From Acetothermia bacterium 64_32 (lineage in GTDB: Bacteria > Bipolaricaulota > Bipolaricaulia > Bipolaricaulales > Bipolaricaulaceae), in assembly GCA_001508155.1 (NCBI GenBank), contig LGFI01000008.1, positions 1 to 64,000 on the forward strand: a DNA stretch of 64,000 bases, in the 5' to 3' direction. The notes beneath the pieces were generated by a model, which saw nothing but the letters and a program-made list of their open reading frames with translations, was not told the origin of the DNA and did no database searches. Both the position numbers and the translations under genes were made by a program. Positions 54,589-61,959 of the stretch are shown piece by piece (position 1 is the first letter of the stretch; each line of letters starts with the position of its first letter).

Positions 54589-55487
54589 AAAAGGCTCAGC
54601 CTCGGCGTTTTGTGGTGGGGGAAGGGGAAGGGGGCATGCGGCTGGACCGGGTGGTGGCCGCCCGCCTGGGGCTCCCCCGGACTGTGGTGAAGGACCTGTT
54701 CCGGGAGGGGGCGGTTAGGGTGGACGGCAGCCCGGGCAAGGCGGCCGGCCGCGCCCGGCCCGGACAGACGGTGGAGGTGAACCTCCCCGCCCCGGAGCCG
54801 GCGGACTGGCCGGAGATCCCCGTGCTCTACGTGGACGAGGCCGTCCTGGTGATAGACAAGCCCGCGGGGCTCCCGGTGCATGGGGCCGGACGGGGGCGGG
54901 TCGGGCCCAGCGTAGTGGCCATCCTGCAGGGGCGGTTCTCCCTGGCCGGGGGAAGCCCGGAGAGGCCGGGGGTGGTGCACCGGCTGGACGCCCCCACAAG
55001 TGGGGTGATGGTGCTGGCCAGGACCAAAGGGGCCTGGGAGGACCTGGTGGACCAGTTCCGCCGGCGGGAGGTAAAAAAGGAGTACCTGGCCCTGGTGGAG
55101 GGGGAGCTGGAGCCCGAGGAGGGGGAGATCCACGGAAGGCTGGCTAGGGACCCGGCCCGCCCCTGGCGCATGCGGGTTCAGGCGGGGGGGAAGGGGGCCC
55201 AGACCGAGTTCTCGGTGCTCGCAAGGGGGGACGGAAGATCCCTTTTGCTCGTCCGCCCCAAAACCGGACGCACCCATCAGATCCGGGTGCACCTTTCGGC
55301 CATCGGACACCCGGTGGTGGGGGACGGGGTCTACGGGGGCGGAGGGGGGCGGCTCATGCTCCACGCCTGGCGCCTGGGCTTTCGGCACCCCCTCCTGGGG
55401 AGGTGGATGGAGCACGTTGCCCCCCCTCCCCCCTGGTTCTCCGATTGGCTTGAAGGATTAGGTAATACAGGGCGGAAAGGAAGTTAG
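54579..55487 (+). CDS. RluA/RluD-family pseudouridine synthase
   Basis: A 302-residue synthase with an N-terminal S4 domain (MRLDRVVAARLGLPRTVVKDL) and the RluA-family catalytic segment VHRLDAPTSGVMVLART near residue 140, with GRTHQIRVHLSAIGHPVVGD later. It modifies uridines in rRNA or tRNA; which one cannot be told. ATG 54579 is chosen over a TTG at 54567. Its last 134 bases overlap the opposite-strand phosphatidyltransferase gene. Confidence 0.93.
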   Translation: MPTKKAQPRRFVVGEGEGGMRLDRVVAARLGLPRTVVKDLFREGAVRVDGSPGKAAGRARPGQTVEVNLPAPEPADWPEIPVLYVDEAVLVIDKPAGLPVHGAGRGRVGPSVVAILQGRFSLAGGSPERPGVVHRLDAPTSGVMVLARTKGAWEDLVDQFRRREVKKEYLALVEGELEPEEGEIHGRLARDPARPWRMRVQAGGKGAQTEFSVLARGDGRSLLLVRPKTGRTHQIRVHLSAIGHPVVGDGVYGGGGGRLMLHAWRLGFRHPLLGRWMEHVAPPPPWFSDWLEGLGNTGRKGS

Positions 55488-55929
55488 CGGCGATCGCGGC
55501 CCAGAAGGGCAGCCTCCCCCACGGGGCAACAAGGAGACACACGGCGGCCAGGGCGGTGAGGGCGGCGGCCGTCTTGCCCGGCCAGCGGGCTCCGAACTCC
55601 CGGCGGCGGCGCCAGAGGACCAGGGTGCCGATCCCCAGGCCCAGTTGGGGGATGGCGTAGAGCACCGGCCCCAGGGGGGGGAGCCCTCCCACGGCGGCCA
55701 GGGCCGAAAAGAGGGCCATGTAAAGCAGCTTATCCATGGCCGGGTCGAGCATGGCCCCGACGAAGGTGACCTCGTGGCGGGAGCGGGCCACAAGCCCGTC
55801 CACCGCGTCGGTCAGCGCGGCCAGGATGAAGAAAAAGAGGGCTATCCAGGGCCTATCCGCCAGGACGGCGACCACCACAGGGGCGATGAGAAGGCCCCGA
55901 AGCAGGGTCAGCCCGTTGGCCAAGGTCAT
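55354..55929 (-). CDS. CDP-alcohol phosphatidyltransferase (PgsA-like)
   Basis: A 191-residue membrane enzyme with the complete CDP-alcohol motif, D-x2-DG-x2-AR-x8-G-x3-D-x3-D, beginning DAVDGLVAR near residue 41, and about five hydrophobic segments. It probably makes phosphatidylglycerol phosphate or a related lipid. The last 30 residues are a Gly/Ser/Arg-rich tail encoded antisense to the rluD-like gene. The ATG is 6 bases after a TATGAT box. Confidence 0.9.
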   Translation of the reverse strand: MTLANGLTLLRGLLIAPVVVAVLADRPWIALFFFILAALTDAVDGLVARSRHEVTFVGAMLDPAMDKLLYMALFSALAAVGGLPPLGPVLYAIPQLGLGIGTLVLWRRRREFGARWPGKTAAALTALAAVCLLVAPWGRLPFWAAIAANFLSALYYLILQANRRTRGEGGQRAPSTSPGGGAESPGARRGA

Positions 55930-55935
55930 GGCCCT

Positions 55936-55964
55936 ATCATAACCCCGGCTTCCACAGCGGCCAA
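55936..55964 (-). promoter_or_regulatory. promoter of the phosphatidyltransferase gene
   Basis: On the minus strand, TTGGCC (55964-55959), a 17-base spacer and TATGAT (55941-55936) end 6 bases before ATG 55929, so transcription should start at or next to the start codon. Confidence 0.65.
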
Positions 55965-55987
55965 TTAGCCTGGAGCACCACCCCGGC

Positions 55988-56002
55988 TATAATAGGTATA
56001 AT
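55988..56002 (+). promoter_or_regulatory. two tandem TATAAT boxes upstream of the cPGS-like gene
   Basis: TATAAT occurs at 55988-55993 and again at 55997-56002. No good -35 accompanies either. The gene starts at 56037 after a GCGAGGTGATC ribosome-binding site, so the leader would be about 25-35 bases. Confidence 0.5.
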
Positions 56003-56036
56003 AGGAAAAGTCCACCAAGACACGCGAGGTGATCAA

Positions 56037-57347
56037 ATGCACAGGACCAAGGTCATAATCATGGGCGCTGCTGGAAGGGATTTTCATAATTTTAATGTTT
56101 TCTTCCGACACAGGGAGGACTACCAGGTGGTGGCCTTCACCGCCACCCAGATCCCGGGGATCGAGGGCCGCCGCTATCCCCCGGAGCTGGCCGGCCCCCT
56201 TTACCCCCAGGGCATCCCCATCGAGCCCGAGGAGCGCCTTCCGGCACTGGTACGGGACCACGGGGTGGAGGTGGTGGTGTTCTCCTACTCAGATGTCTCC
56301 CACCAGCACGTGATGGACCGGGCGGCGACGGCCGCCGCCGCCGGGGCGGACTTCTGGGTTTTGGGCCCCCGCTCCACCCAGCTTGTGGCAAAAAAGCCCG
56401 TGGTGGCCGTGTGTGCGGTCCGCACCGGCTGCGGCAAGTCCCAGACCACCCGGAAGGTGGCCGAGATCCTCAAGGCCCACGGCAAGAAGGTGGCGGTGGT
56501 AAGACACCCCATGCCCTACGGGGACCTGGCCGCCCAGGCCGTACAGAGGTTCGCCTCCTACCAGGACCTGGACCGCGCAGGTTGCACCATCGAGGAACGG
56601 GAGGAGTACGAGCCCCACATCGACCGGGGGAACGTGGTGTTCGCCGGGGTGGACTACGAGGCCATCCTGAGGCTCGCGGAAAAGGAGGGGGACGTCATCC
56701 TGTGGGACGGGGGCAACAACGACATGCCGTTTTTCCGGCCCGACCTACTCATCGTGGTGGCCGACCCCTTGCGGGCCGGCCACGAACGCACCTACTGGCC
56801 AGGCTCGGTGAACATCCGCCAGGCGGACGTGGTGGTGATCAACAAGATCGATTCCGCCTCGCTTGAGGAGGTGGAGCGCCTGAGGGCCTCGCTCGCCGAG
56901 CTCAACCCCCGGGCCAAGGTGGTGGAGGCCGCTTCCCCCATCGCCGTGGAATCCCCCGAGCTCATCGCCGGAAAGCGCGTCCTGGTGGTAGAAGACGGGC
57001 CCACGGTCACCCACGGGGAGATGCCCTACGGGGCCGGGGCGGTGGCCGCCAGGAAGCTGGGGGCCCAGCTCGTCGACCCCAGGCCATATGCCGTGGGCTC
57101 CCTGCAGGAGACCTACCAGCGCTACCCCCACCTGGACCGGGTCCTCCCGGCCATGGGGTACGGGGAGGCCCAGGTGCGGGAACTGGCCGCCACCATCTCC
57201 CAGGTGCCCTGCGACGCCGTAGTCATCGCCACCCCCATCGACCTCCGCCGGCTCATCCACCTCGACCGCCCCGCCAGCCGGGTGCGCTACGAGCTCCAGG
57301 AGATCGGACTTCCCACCCTGGAGGACGTACTGACCCCCTTGCTTTAG
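56037..57347 (+). CDS. cyclic 2,3-diphosphoglycerate synthetase-like P-loop protein
   Basis: A 436-residue protein with an N-terminal Rossmann-like domain (VIIMGAAGRDFHNFNVFF, residues 6-23) and a P-loop AVRTGCGKSQTTRK (127-140), followed by ILWDGGNNDMPFF and VINKID, as in cPGS and related GTPases. Archaeal cPGS makes the thermoprotectant cyclic 2,3-diphosphoglycerate; many thermophilic bacteria have homologues of unproven function. Length is normal (about 440-460). A hairpin terminator follows. Confidence 0.85.
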   Translation: MHRTKVIIMGAAGRDFHNFNVFFRHREDYQVVAFTATQIPGIEGRRYPPELAGPLYPQGIPIEPEERLPALVRDHGVEVVVFSYSDVSHQHVMDRAATAAAAGADFWVLGPRSTQLVAKKPVVAVCAVRTGCGKSQTTRKVAEILKAHGKKVAVVRHPMPYGDLAAQAVQRFASYQDLDRAGCTIEEREEYEPHIDRGNVVFAGVDYEAILRLAEKEGDVILWDGGNNDMPFFRPDLLIVVADPLRAGHERTYWPGSVNIRQADVVVINKIDSASLEEVERLRASLAELNPRAKVVEAASPIAVESPELIAGKRVLVVEDGPTVTHGEMPYGAGAVAARKLGAQLVDPRPYAVGSLQETYQRYPHLDRVLPAMGYGEAQVRELAATISQVPCDAVVIATPIDLRRLIHLDRPASRVRYELQEIGLPTLEDVLTPLL

Positions 57348-57358
57348 ACAAGGGTCCC

Positions 57359-57390
57359 GGGCGGCCCGGACAAACACGGTGGGGCCGCCC
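57359..57390 (+). terminator. hairpin after the cPGS-like gene
   Basis: A perfect 9-base-pair stem (GGGCGGCCC with GGGCCGCCC) and a 14-base loop are followed by CCATTTCC. The T run is weak, so efficiency is uncertain. Confidence 0.55.
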
Positions 57391-57448
57391 CCATTTCCTC
57401 CCTCCGTCCCCCCCATCCCACCCCCTATCATCTCCCCCGAGGAGGGGG

Positions 57449-58363
57449 ATGATGAAGAAAGCAGCTTTCCTTTTGGTTTTTGCATGTAGCCTCGGCCTTG
57501 CGGGGCTGGCCCAGGAAACGGAGGACGGCCTCGGGGGCTCCCTGGGGGTGGAGTTCACCGTCACCCCCATCGCCCCCGCCAGCTTGGACGTGGACACCGC
57601 GATCACGGCCTCGCTTTCCTTCGCCGGGGCGAGCGTGGAAAGCCGGACCGTGATCTCCCTGGCGGGGCTCGAGTCAGAGCACCTGAGGCTGGCCCTCGAC
57701 CTCGATGGGGTGACCCTGGCCACGGGGATGCAGTTCGACCCCTGCTTTTCCAGGTACTGGTTTGAGGTACGGGGGGGATGCTGCCCGGTGGAACTGGGGG
57801 CCCTGTTCCTGGTGGAGAACCTGGCCCCGGCCTGCCAGACCCCCAGCTTCACCGTGGGGATGGCCTTGGACTTCGGCCTCACCTTCGACCCGCTTTTCAT
57901 CCGCAGCATCACCGGCTTCGGGGTGGAAGACCTCTACCACCTCATCGACGAATACCCCGAGACTGAACTCACCGCCGTATCCGGCTGGTGGTTCAGCGAA
58001 GAACTCATAAGCGTGGGCTTTGCCACCCAGTGCCTGCACGCCGAGTCCATCTTCGTGCTGAACGAGCTTGGCTTTTCCTGGGCCCAGCTCAACGCAAGCT
58101 ACACCTGGCCCGACGCCGGCATCCAGCTCGGCACCCGGGTGTGGATCGATTCCTCCTTCGCCTTCAGCCAAGGGGACCTGATCCTGAAGGTGACAATCGA
58201 TCCCGTGGAGCTCCGCTCCGTCACCAGCATGAACTTCAGCGGGTTCCTAGGGCAAAGGATCGACATCTCCATCACCTTTTCCGGGATCAAGCTCTACTCG
58301 CGCACCAGCTTCACCTTCGCGGGGCTGATCTCCGAGGTCTTGGGGTTCGAGCTTTCCTTCTAG
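57449..58363 (+). CDS. secreted protein, possible outer-membrane beta-barrel
   Basis: A 304-residue protein with a signal peptide (about 21 residues, ending GLAQ) and no helical membrane segments. The rest is made of alternating hydrophobic/polar strands such as LRLALDLDGVTLATGMQF and LKVTIDPVELRSVTSMNF, and it ends in Phe (GFELSF), which is typical of outer-membrane barrels. Four cysteines lie in the middle. I do not recognise the family. A GAGGAGGGG site precedes the ATG (57449 or 57452). Confidence 0.65.
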   Translation: MMKKAAFLLVFACSLGLAGLAQETEDGLGGSLGVEFTVTPIAPASLDVDTAITASLSFAGASVESRTVISLAGLESEHLRLALDLDGVTLATGMQFDPCFSRYWFEVRGGCCPVELGALFLVENLAPACQTPSFTVGMALDFGLTFDPLFIRSITGFGVEDLYHLIDEYPETELTAVSGWWFSEELISVGFATQCLHAESIFVLNELGFSWAQLNASYTWPDAGIQLGTRVWIDSSFAFSQGDLILKVTIDPVELRSVTSMNFSGFLGQRIDISITFSGIKLYSRTSFTFAGLISEVLGFELSF

Positions 58364-58369
58364 CCCCTC

Positions 58370-59026
58370 ATGGGCCGGTTGGGGGAGCTGGCGGCCAGGC
58401 TCAGGGAGCGGGATGACCCCGCCCTGCGGGCCGAGCTCATCCGGCTCGGGGAGGAGCTGGTAAGGGAGGTGGCAGAGGAGTTCGCCGGCTGTGGGCTTCC
58501 ACAAAAGGAGCTGGAGCGGGCCGGGCACCTGGGGCTTTTGAGCGCGGCGTACAACCTGGAGCTCGACCGGGCGGGGGACTTCGAGACGTTCGCCCGCAAC
58601 CTAATCCGGGGGGAGATCAGGGGGCACATCCGGGAGAGGTTCCCACCCCCCCAACCCCCACGGTGGCTGCGGCTCTTGGCAGAGCAGATCGATCGGGCCC
58701 ACCACGAGCTTTTCCGGGAGCTGGGCCGTCCCCCCACCCTCTCCGAACTGGCTCAGAAGTTGAACCTAACCGATGAGGGGCTGAAGGAGGCGTTCAAGGC
58801 CCGCGACGCCTTCCTGTACACCTCCCTCTCCCAGGAACACAGGGCCGAGGACCTGCGGCCGGACTTTCACCCCGAGCGCATCCGGGACAGACACCCCAGC
58901 CCGTTCCCCTGGCAGGCCCGCATCCGGCTGGCCCAGGCCCTGGAAAGGCTGTCCGGGCTCTGGTCAAGGCTGGCAGAGAACATGCTCGGCCTGGAGGAGG
59001 ACGACCCATGGCCAACCGTTATGTAA
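58370..59026 (+). CDS. sigma-70-like protein lacking region 4
   Basis: A 218-residue protein. Residues 40-90 resemble sigma region 2 (GHLGLLSAAYNLELDRAGDF followed by ARNLIRGEIRGHIRERF, as in SigB/SigF-type factors), and residues 105-145 resemble region 3 (RELGRPPTLSELAQKLNLT). The expected region 4 helix-turn-helix for -35 recognition is missing; the last 60 residues are short and proline/charge rich. It could be a specialised sigma factor, an anti-sigma-like decoy or a degraded gene. It precedes the riboswitch region. Confidence 0.7.
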   Translation: MGRLGELAARLRERDDPALRAELIRLGEELVREVAEEFAGCGLPQKELERAGHLGLLSAAYNLELDRAGDFETFARNLIRGEIRGHIRERFPPPQPPRWLRLLAEQIDRAHHELFRELGRPPTLSELAQKLNLTDEGLKEAFKARDAFLYTSLSQEHRAEDLRPDFHPERIRDRHPSPFPWQARIRLAQALERLSGLWSRLAENMLGLEEDDPWPTVM

Positions 59027-59049
59027 TGGATATACGGAGGAATGTCCAC

Positions 59050-59078
59050 TTGACAATCCTCTTCGTATGCTTTAAGGT
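59050..59078 (+). promoter_or_regulatory. promoter upstream of the first c-di-GMP riboswitch
   Basis: A perfect TTGACA (59050-59055), a 17-base spacer and a weaker TAAGGT (59073-59078) lie just before the aptamer. Transcription would begin about 10 bases before its P1 stem. Confidence 0.65.
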
Positions 59079-59095
59079 AGCTTCGCTTAGCAGAC

Positions 59096-59176
59096 ACCCT
59101 GAAAAAGGGCAAACCCATCGCAAGGTGGGGGCGCAAAGCTGCGGGCCCTAGGAATGGGTAGCCGGGCTGCCAGGGT
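59096..59176 (+). promoter_or_regulatory. c-di-GMP-I (GEMM-I) riboswitch, copy 1
   Basis: The conserved core is present in order: GGGCAAACCC (59107-59116), a P1b hairpin capped by the GNRA loop GCAA (59120-59123), GGCGCAAAGC (59130-59139), then GGGCCCTA and GGGTAGCCGGGCTGCC (to 59171). The closing stem is ACCCTG (59096-59101) with CAGGGT (59171-59176). The three G before CAAACC fit the c-di-GMP rather than the cGAMP-preferring subtype. It precedes the ribbon-helix-helix/T2SSE_N-like gene. Confidence 0.9.
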
Positions 59177-59197
59177 AACTCCGGCGGCCCGGTTTTT
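59162..59197 (+). terminator. riboswitch-controlled intrinsic terminator
   Basis: CCGGGCTGCC (59162-59171) pairs fully with GGCGGCCCGG (59183-59192, one G-U) and is followed by TTTTT. The left arm is the 3' strand of the aptamer, so terminator and ligand-bound aptamer exclude each other. This predicts that c-di-GMP switches the downstream gene on. Confidence 0.8.
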
Positions 59198-59224
59198 GGT
59201 TGCCGAAAAGGGGAGGTGGAGAGG

Positions 59225-59563
59225 GTGCAGGTGACCATGTACTTCGGGGAGGAGGATCGGTACCTGATAGAGCTGGTAGACCGGAAGGCGCGGCAGGAGC
59301 GCAAGTCGCGGTCGGCGGTGGTGCTTTCCATCCTGGAGGAGCACTTCGAGCGGGAGAAGAGGATCGGGGAGGTGCTGGTGGACCTGGGGGCGGTGACCCC
59401 TCGGCAGGTGGAGGAGGCCCTGGAGCTGCAGAACAGGGCCAAGGGGGCACGGCTTTTGGGGGAGATCCTGCTTGAGCGGGGGTTCGTGGACGAGAGAGCC
59501 CTTACCCGGGCGCTCACCATCCAAGCCCGGTTCAAGGCCCCCGCGGGGCAAAAGAGGGGATGA
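59225..59563 (+). CDS. ribbon-helix-helix protein with T2SSE_N-like domain
   Basis: A 112-residue protein. Residues 1-42 match a ribbon-helix-helix DNA-binding domain (VQVTMYFGEEDRYLIELVD, then SRSAVVLSILEEHF). Residues 48-105 match a GspE/PilB N-terminal (MshEN-like) module (IGEVLVDLGAVTPRQVEEALELQ with LLGEILLERGFVDERALTRAL). MshEN domains can bind c-di-GMP. GTG 59225 is chosen because GGGGAGG lies 8 bases upstream. It is controlled by riboswitch 1 and is likely a regulator of the operon downstream. Confidence 0.75.
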   Translation: MQVTMYFGEEDRYLIELVDRKARQERKSRSAVVLSILEEHFEREKRIGEVLVDLGAVTPRQVEEALELQNRAKGARLLGEILLERGFVDERALTRALTIQARFKAPAGQKRG

Positions 59564-59604
59564 AAACCGCGTTAAGGGGGTGAAAGAAGGCGGAAAAGCT
59601 GATT

Positions 59605-59700
59605 GGCGGACGAAAGGGCAAACCCGGGGCGACCCGGGGGCGCAAAGCCAACGGGCCTCAAAAACCGAAATACCTGAGGTGGCCGGGCTGCCGAAACGCC
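59605..59700 (+). promoter_or_regulatory. c-di-GMP-I (GEMM-I) riboswitch, copy 2
   Basis: Core elements are GGGCAAACCC (59616-59625), the P1b stem CCCGGG/CCCGGG with GNRA loop GCGA (59629-59632), GGCGCAAAGCC (59639-59649), P2 CCTCA/TGAGG (59656-59660, 59675-59679) and GGCCGGGCTGCC (59681-59692). The outer stem is GGCG (59605-59608) with CGCC (59697-59700). It lies 42 bases after the preceding gene and leads the secreted-protein operon. Confidence 0.9.
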
Positions 59701-59749
59701 TCCTAAACGGGTTTTAAACCTAGAAAACCGCGAAACATTTAGGAGGTGT
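59696..59749 (+). promoter_or_regulatory. Shine-Dalgarno-masking hairpin linked to riboswitch 2
   Basis: ACGCCTCCTAAA (59696-59707) can pair over 12 bases (one G-U) with TTTAGGAGGTGT (59738-59749), which contains the AGGAGG site for ATG 59755. An inner GGTTTT/AAAACC stem extends it. The left arm begins with the CGCC that closes the aptamer, so ligand binding should free the ribosome site: a translational ON switch. Confidence 0.75.
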
Positions 59750-59754
59750 TTCAC

Positions 59755-60321
59755 ATGCGGAAACTTTGGGTACTGGGAGTATTTGGAGCGCTGGCCATGC
59801 TGCCGTTTGCGGCCCTGGCCGACACCGGGGATGCCACCTCGGCCACCTTGACACTCTCAGGTGTGATCTACATCACGGTCACCGACGAATGGGAGGACAT
59901 GGAGATCGATCAGGACGCAATTGCGGGAATGGCGGGCAGCTACTTCACCTGGGGTAGCATCACCGTCAAAGTCAAGGCCATGACCGATTACAAAGTTTGG
60001 AGCGGCTACTTCACCGATCTTACAGATGAGGCGACGGAGTTTGAGAACGAGGACCACGTGGTGGCCCTGGACGATGGGATCGAGTACTGGCTCCCCTACA
60101 ACAGCAGCTTCGAGTCCATCACCAACCCGACCCAGGGCTTTGACTGGACGGGCGGGTTCGGCACGGACATGGTGACCCTGTTCACCGGGGAGAACAACAT
60201 GCCCGGCGGTGATGAGAAGACCTACACGGGCAAGCTCGACCCATCCAACCTGGGGGATAGAACAGCCAACGAGACAATCCAGTTCACCATCGTGTTCGTG
60301 GTGGAGGATACCTCCATTTAA
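59755..60321 (+). CDS. secreted putative fibre/pilin-like subunit
   Basis: A 188-residue protein with a 22-residue signal peptide ending ALA. The mature N-terminus DTGDATSATLTLSG is followed by alternating beta-strand sequence, and the C-terminal segment LGDRTANETIQFTIVFVVED closes it. There are no cysteines and many Asp, Thr and Gly residues, suiting an extracellular fibre subunit. ATG 59755 is 8 bases after AGGAGG. Its first mature residues resemble those of the next protein, and its C-terminus resembles that of the gene at 61956. It is not a recognised family to me. Confidence 0.75.
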   Translation: MRKLWVLGVFGALAMLPFAALADTGDATSATLTLSGVIYITVTDEWEDMEIDQDAIAGMAGSYFTWGSITVKVKAMTDYKVWSGYFTDLTDEATEFENEDHVVALDDGIEYWLPYNSSFESITNPTQGFDWTGGFGTDMVTLFTGENNMPGGDEKTYTGKLDPSNLGDRTANETIQFTIVFVVEDTSI

Positions 60322-60327
60322 GCCCCG

Positions 60328-61959
60328 ATGGTAAAGGAAGGGAAGGCGCGACCACTGCTGGGCTGGCTACTCGGGGTGGCCTTGGCGTGCCTTCCCATTC
60401 AGGCGGTGGCCGACACCGGGGATGCGGTCACCGCCACCCTGATCATCCTGGGAAGCCCTGAGGAAGCGGGAGGGGGCGCAGGGGAGACGGAGTGCGAGCC
60501 GTTCTGCGCCCCGCCCATCCCCGCCCTGTATTCCACCCAGCGGGCCGACCTGTTGGTGGATCTGAACGATGACGGAAATGTGGATCCCGGCGACATCCTG
60601 CGCTACACAGTCCTGGTGGAAAACTTCGCCCCCATCCCCATGGAGGGGGTGAGCTATTTCACCCTGATCGATCCCCACCTGGAGCTCCTCCCCGACTCCC
60701 CGCGCACCACCCTGGGCGCGGTCGAATCCTATCCCCTGGGGGAAGCTATGACCGCGGTGGCCGCCAGGATCGGGACCCTGCTCCCCAAGGAGTGGGCCGT
60801 CCTTTCCTTCGACGCCCGGGTGCGGGAGGACACGCCCCCTGGGGTGTCCGCCCTGGTCGGCCAGGGGCTCGTTTACTCGGATACCACCTCCCCCGTCCTC
60901 ACCGACGACCCCGATACCCCGCTTTTACAGGACGCCGTCCATATCGAGCTTGGAAAGCCCCCCTCCGGCACCCTGGCCGAGCTCCCCGCCGGCGGACCGG
61001 CCCCGGAGCCGGCCCTCGTCAAGCTCGCCCAGCTCACCCCCGAGCCGGAGGTGCTGCGGGTGGCAGAGCCCGATACCGACGTGGAGTATGCGGTGGCCTA
61101 CGCCAACCGGGGGGATTCACCGGCGCATGACCTATGGCTTGTGGATGTAGTGGGTCCCTACGTTCACGTGCAGACGGAATCCCTGGTTCCCCAGGACGCC
61201 CGGGTGTGGCAGGTTGGGGGGCTACAGCTCGTGGCGGCCCGCTTTGCCGAGGTTCCCCCCGGGGGGGTGGCCACCCTGTCCTATCGCGTGCCGGTGGGGT
61301 ACACGGTGCCCCCGGAGGTCGCCTACCTCTCCACCCGGGCCATGGCCTTCGCCCTGAACGCCCCTTTCCAGCTCTCCGACGACCCCCTCACCGAGCTCTT
61401 GTATGATCCCACCACGGTGCTTCTCCCCTACCGCTGTGCCGGGGAGGGGGGCTGGACCTGGGAGGAGTGGCGGGAGGTGGTGTCCACCGCCCCCACCGGG
61501 CTCCTGCCCTTGGTGCTCCAGGAGAAGGACGGGACCCAGCATCTCAGGTGGATCCTGTACGGCGGCGACTTCTTCGGGGACCTTTCCCCACACCCCTCCC
61601 TCAGGCCCCCATACTGGCCGCGCTGGGCCCTGGTGGGCCTCGTGGAGGTGCCGTTCGAGGAGCTCTCCGGTGAGCAGCTGGGCTTTCGCCTGGCGGAACG
61701 AAAGGAGCCCTATGTCAAGGACTTCCTGGCAGAAGAACCCCTGTTCATGTGGGCGGACTACGACCGGCCGCTCTACGGGCGGGTGCCGGCCACCGATGCC
61801 GGTGAGCTCCTGTGGATCGAGCGCTTCAATCGCCCCTTCTGCGAGCGGGGGTACCTGCCCCTTTTGGCGGAGCTGGATTGGGCTCACGATTGGGACATGC
61901 CCTGGCTCGAGGACGCCCTGATCGTGGCCACCTTGGGCCAGGAACCGGAGAAGCCATGA
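60328..61959 (+). CDS. large secreted protein with DUF11-like repeats
   Basis: A 543-residue secreted protein. After a signal peptide (about 28 residues, ending AVA) comes DTGDAVTATLIILG, nearly the same mature N-terminus as the preceding subunit. Residues 70-85 contain a Ca-binding dockerin-like loop (DLNDDGNVDPGD), then DUF11-type domains (YTVLVENFAPIPMEGVSYF and later VAYANRGDSPAHDLWLVDVVG). The C-terminal 170 residues are unfamiliar. It is 6 bases after the first subunit and could be a tip adhesin or matrix protein. Confidence 0.72.
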   Translation: MVKEGKARPLLGWLLGVALACLPIQAVADTGDAVTATLIILGSPEEAGGGAGETECEPFCAPPIPALYSTQRADLLVDLNDDGNVDPGDILRYTVLVENFAPIPMEGVSYFTLIDPHLELLPDSPRTTLGAVESYPLGEAMTAVAARIGTLLPKEWAVLSFDARVREDTPPGVSALVGQGLVYSDTTSPVLTDDPDTPLLQDAVHIELGKPPSGTLAELPAGGPAPEPALVKLAQLTPEPEVLRVAEPDTDVEYAVAYANRGDSPAHDLWLVDVVGPYVHVQTESLVPQDARVWQVGGLQLVAARFAEVPPGGVATLSYRVPVGYTVPPEVAYLSTRAMAFALNAPFQLSDDPLTELLYDPTTVLLPYRCAGEGGWTWEEWREVVSTAPTGLLPLVLQEKDGTQHLRWILYGGDFFGDLSPHPSLRPPYWPRWALVGLVEVPFEELSGEQLGFRLAERKEPYVKDFLAEEPLFMWADYDRPLYGRVPATDAGELLWIERFNRPFCERGYLPLLAELDWAHDWDMPWLEDALIVATLGQEPEKP

